Part shown: positions 40,796-43,276 of the stretch, in pieces
How positions within the stretch are numbered: the first letter of the stretch is position 1
Layout: every line of letters starts with the position of its first letter
Source: an uncultured Saprospirales bacterium
GTDB taxonomy: Bacteria; Bacteroidota; Bacteroidia; Chitinophagales; Saprospiraceae
Assembly (NCBI GenBank): GCA_937864265.1
Contig: CALMIR010000187.1
Coordinates: forward strand, 1-43,276
Length of the DNA stretch: 43,276 bases
Direction of reading: 5' to 3'
Made by a program: the position numbers and the translations under genes
The notes under the pieces: generated by a model
The model's database searches: none
What the model saw: the letters and a program-made list of their open reading frames with translations, nothing else
Told to the model about the DNA's origin: nothing

Positions 40796-42277
40796 ATGTC
40801 CACTAAAATCACCATCGATCCGGTAACCCGTGTAGAAGGGCACGGCAGAGTGACCATTCACCTTGCAGAAGATGGCAGTGTAGAAAACGCCTATTTGCAC
40901 ATCGTCGAATTCAGGGGCTTTGAGCGCTTTATACAAGGGCATCCTTATTGGGAAGCGCCCGTTTTGGTGCAGCGCTTGTGTGGTATATGTCCGGTTAGCC
41001 ACCATTTAGCGGCAGCCAAAGCCATTGATCAAATTGTTGGGCTGGATCCCGAAGATTTGGCGCCAACTGCTGCCAAATTGAGGTTACTGCTCCACTTAGG
41101 GCAGGTTTTTCAATCGCATGCTTTACACTTCTTTTATCTGGCATCGCCCGATCTCTTATTTGGAACTGATGCTCCCCGCGAAAAGTTGAACGTTGCTCAA
41201 GTGGTATTAGAAAACAAGGAACTGGCTAAAAAGGGCATTTTGATGCGCAAATTTGGGCAAGAAATCATTAAAGCCATTGCTGGCAAAAAAATACACGGTA
41301 TCGCTGCGGTACCTGGCGGCGTACACAAAACATTTTACCCAGAAGAGCGGGCTTATTTCCTGGAAGAAAACGATACGCCCTCCATTTATACCCTGCTCAA
41401 CTGGATGCAAGAAATCATCGAATTCATCAAGGGCTATCACGAAAAGAACTATCAATGGTTGGATAATTTTGCCCATTTTCCCTCCGGGCATCTTGGCTTG
41501 GTCGCTGAGGATGGGGCTTTAGAATTGTACAATGGTCGTATGCGGGCCATTGATGCCGAGGGCAATCGCACTTTAAATGACATCCATTGCGATGATTATG
41601 TCAACTATTTCGTAGAAGGGGTAGAAAAATGGTCGTATATGAAATTTCCCTACCTCAAAGACTTGGGGCGGAAAAAAGGCTGGAATAGGGTGGGGCCTTT
41701 GGCTAGAATGAATGTTTGTGACTACATCGCTACGCCCCTGGCACAAAAAGAATTCCGGGAATTCCGCGACTATACTTCCGGAAAACCCAATAACAGCACC
41801 ATGCACAGCCATTGGGCACGGCTAATCGAAATGCTGTACTGCGCAGAAAAAATAAAAGAGTTGCTGGAAGATGAAAGCATACTGGGCAATGACTTGTTTC
41901 GCGAAGGCAAAAGGCGGCCAGAGGGCATCGGCATCATAGAAGCCCCCCGCGGCACGCTCATCCACCATTATCAGGTGGACGAAAAGGGGATGATTACCAA
42001 ATGCAATCTCATCGTTTCCACGACCCACAACAATGAGCCAATGAACCAGGCTGTCCGTTGGGTAGCCCAGCAAGAGTTGAATCGCCAAAAGGAAATAACG
42101 CCTCAAATGTTGAATCGGGTAGAGGTGGCTATTCGGGCCTATGATCCGTGCTTGAGCTGCGCGACCCATGCTTTAGGACAAATGCCCCTTAAATTAAGTC
42201 TCTATGATCACAATCAAAAATTGATTCATGAATGCATTAAAGACAGCGGCGCATTTGAAGCTGGATTGGCAAGATGA
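40796..42277 (+). CDS. hoxH: [NiFe] hydrogenase large subunit HoxH
   Basis: The catalytic subunit that splits or forms H2. The frame extends back to 40763, inside hoxUY, but the ATG at 40796 gives the standard N-terminus (TKITIDPVTRVEGHGRVTIH), 493 aa. Nickel-iron ligands: C62 and C65 in RLCGICPVSHH, and C452 and C455 in DPCLSCATH. H458 should be followed by the maturation cut, leaving a 35-residue C-terminal peptide to be removed by HoxW, encoded next. All motifs are intact. The C-terminal sequence and the neighbours fit a group 3d-like NAD-linked enzyme. The subunit lacks a signal peptide, as expected for a soluble cytoplasmic hydrogenase. Confidence 0.95.
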   Translation: MSTKITIDPVTRVEGHGRVTIHLAEDGSVENAYLHIVEFRGFERFIQGHPYWEAPVLVQRLCGICPVSHHLAAAKAIDQIVGLDPEDLAPTAAKLRLLLHLGQVFQSHALHFFYLASPDLLFGTDAPREKLNVAQVVLENKELAKKGILMRKFGQEIIKAIAGKKIHGIAAVPGGVHKTFYPEERAYFLEENDTPSIYTLLNWMQEIIEFIKGYHEKNYQWLDNFAHFPSGHLGLVAEDGALELYNGRMRAIDAEGNRTLNDIHCDDYVNYFVEGVEKWSYMKFPYLKDLGRKKGWNRVGPLARMNVCDYIATPLAQKEFREFRDYTSGKPNNSTMHSHWARLIEMLYCAEKIKELLEDESILGNDLFREGKRRPEGIGIIEAPRGTLIHHYQVDEKGMITKCNLIVSTTHNNEPMNQAVRWVAQQELNRQKEITPQMLNRVEVAIRAYDPCLSCATHALGQMPLKLSLYDHNQKLIHECIKDSGAFEAGLAR

Positions 42278-42710
42278 GGCTCTGTTGTGCATCGGTATTG
42301 GCAATAGCGGCAGAGGCGATGACGGGTTGGGCTGGGCTTTTTTGGAACGCTTGGAAAACTGGACTGGGTTCAAAGGCCAATGTCACTATTGCTACCAATT
42401 GCAGGTAGAGGATGCAGCCCTCATCGCGCCATGTGCTACTGTGCTTTTTATTGATGCTGCTCGTGATAGACTACCCGACGGTTTTGGGTTATTTGATTGC
42501 TCACCTGCCATCCAGTTCTCCTTTTCCACCCATGAACTTTCTCCCGAATCTATTCTTTTTTTGGCTGCCGATTTGTACCAAAAAAGCCCTCCTGCGTATG
42601 TATTGGCCATCTCTGGAGTAGATTGGGAATTAGGTCAGGGGCTAAGCCATTTGGGCGCTGCCCACCTGGAAAAGGCTTGGCAATCCTTAACGGCGACAGC
42701 AGACGTCTAA
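42228..42710 (+). CDS. hoxW: Hydrogenase maturation endopeptidase (HoxW type)
   Basis: A 160-aa nickel-dependent protease that trims the C-terminus of HoxH after metal insertion. Seen: GIGNSGRGDDGLGWAFLE, with the nickel-binding Glu/Asp position and the conserved DDG, the second acidic ligand in VLFIDAARD, and the histidine in STHELSPES. Length is usual. Its ATG lies 50 bases inside hoxH, a large overlap; no later ATG exists before the first motif, so the start is likely but could be a later TTG. It is the last gene of the operon hoxF-hoxUY-hoxH-hoxW. The gap that follows (42711-42826) holds only the next promoter. Confidence 0.9.
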   Translation: MNALKTAAHLKLDWQDEALLCIGIGNSGRGDDGLGWAFLERLENWTGFKGQCHYCYQLQVEDAALIAPCATVLFIDAARDRLPDGFGLFDCSPAIQFSFSTHELSPESILFLAADLYQKSPPAYVLAISGVDWELGQGLSHLGAAHLEKAWQSLTATADV

Positions 42711-42787
42711 AAGTTTACGATTCTGAGTGCCAAAGGTGCTACAAGATCGGAGATAACAACAAGGTGATAGGCCACTAGTATAAATCC

Positions 42788-42821
42788 TTGTGCCATCTGT
42801 TATCCAAACTCCTTATCTTTG
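42788..42821 (+). promoter_or_regulatory. Promoter of the AAA ATPase gene, giving a near-leaderless mRNA
   Basis: TTG (42788-42790), a 23-base spacer, then TATCTTTG (42814-42821), an exact TAnnTTTG box. The ATG at 42827 starts 5 bases after the box, so the transcript should begin at or beside the start codon. The TPR-CHAT gene has the same spacing and distance. Confidence 0.6.
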
Positions 42822-42826
42822 ACCTT

Positions 42827-43276
42827 ATGAAGCGATTTTTCAATACGACCGGACTATGCAAGCCAGAGGATCACTACATGGTTGATCCCTTTCGGGATAT
42901 TTATGACGATGTGCTGCGTCTGATCGAAGCCAAGCAATATTTCCTCATTCATGCCCCCCGACAAACGGGTAAAACGACCCTGCTTCATTCCCTGGCACAT
43001 CGGCTCAATCGAGATGGGCGTTATGTAGCTGTGGTCTGTTCGCTTGAATCGGCGGGTTATCCGAGTATTACGGTAAGTGATGCCAATGATGTTTTTATTC
43101 GATCGCTCTACCAGATCGCTCCCTTATTTTTAGAAGCCCCCATGTTGCCTCCTAATCCCTATGATGATTACTCAAGTAGCGCTCAATTATTCAAACGCTA
43201 CTTGACAGAATGGTGTCAGCGATTGCCCAAGCCGCTGGTACTGCTGCTGGACGAAGTGGATGCCCTCTACGATGAT
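42827..43276 (+). CDS. AAA-like ATPase, partial at the window end
   Basis: The first 150 codons are open to the end of the window. The N-terminus MKRFFNTTGLCKPEDHYMVD, then HAPRQTGKTTLL (Walker A lysine 49) and LVLLLDEVDALYDD (Walker B, about 136-149) are typical of a large family of AAA-type ATPases abundant in Bacteroidota and cyanobacteria (AAA-ATPase-like domains, some with a C-terminal nuclease-like fold). Their function is not settled; conflict or mobile-element roles have been suggested for relatives. The C-terminal part is outside the window, so completeness cannot be judged. It follows hoxW by 116 bases but has its own promoter. Confidence 0.8.
   Translation, partial: MKRFFNTTGLCKPEDHYMVDPFRDIYDDVLRLIEAKQYFLIHAPRQTGKTTLLHSLAHRLNRDGRYVAVVCSLESAGYPSITVSDANDVFIRSLYQIAPLFLEAPMLPPNPYDDYSSSAQLFKRYLTEWCQRLPKPLVLLLDEVDALYDD

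Overview
The window is a chromosomal segment (about 43 kb, roughly 45% GC by eye) from a member of the Bacteroidota, most likely a Saprospiria-type organism (Lewinella/Haliscomenobacter-like). The evidence is the block bamD-rpoZ-coaBC-DUF4835 typical of this phylum, the type IX secretion protein PorQ, -7 promoter boxes of the Bacteroidota type (TAnnTTTG) in place of Shine-Dalgarno sites, and an ECF sigma / TPR anti-sigma / TPR-CHAT protease neighbourhood. The assignment below phylum level is inference. I saw no rRNA, tRNA, CRISPR array or complete insertion sequence.

Layout. (a) 1-12.35 kb is an accessory-looking region bounded by two inverted copies of a 121-bp hairpin repeat (56-176 and 12215-12335). 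Inside are glutaryl-CoA dehydrogenase, a two-gene ABC transporter, an internally duplicated membrane protein, a relic of a small lipoprotein gene, a large secreted MACPF (perforin-like) protein with lectin-like modules and its small partner, a 157-bp palindromic element, and a type I exporter (HlyD adaptor plus C39-peptidase ABC transporter). (b) 12.35-18.5 kb holds a GT2-type glycosyltransferase that has lost its metal-binding aspartates, a monoacylglycerol-lipase-like hydrolase, a SPOR-like periplasmic protein, fmt, a 2-oxoglutarate/Fe(II) oxygenase and a GT39 transferase. (c) 18.5-22.8 kb is an ECF sigma factor, its membrane-spanning TPR partner, and a convergent periplasmic TPR-CHAT protease whose 3' end overlaps that partner. 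(d) 22.9-27 kb holds an orphan gene behind a terminator-like leader hairpin, a GNAT acetyltransferase, and a patatin/thioredoxin pair. (e) 27.1-34.4 kb is the conserved envelope and cofactor block: MORN lipoprotein, porQ, bamD, rpoZ, coaBC, DUF4835 (PorD-like), queE and a SIMPL-domain protein. (f) 34.4-42.7 kb has hypA-ppdK on the minus strand, divergent from a compact NAD-linked [NiFe] hydrogenase operon: hoxF, a fused hoxU-hoxY, hoxH and its endopeptidase hoxW. (g) The window ends inside an AAA-type ATPase gene.

How the parts work together. The hydrogenase operon looks complete for a group 3d-like soluble enzyme: HoxF (diaphorase), HoxU-Y (electron relay and small subunit), HoxH (NiFe subunit) and HoxW (its C-terminal protease). 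HypA supplies nickel from the divergent operon, so the other Hyp factors must lie elsewhere. The sigma/anti-sigma/TPR-CHAT set has a topology that would let a periplasmic CHAT protease act on the periplasmic part of the anti-sigma protein and release the sigma factor. That is my main candidate for an undescribed signalling system; it is a hypothesis from architecture and gene order only. The second candidate is the hairpin repeat family, whose two full copies carry paired base changes that keep the stem intact.
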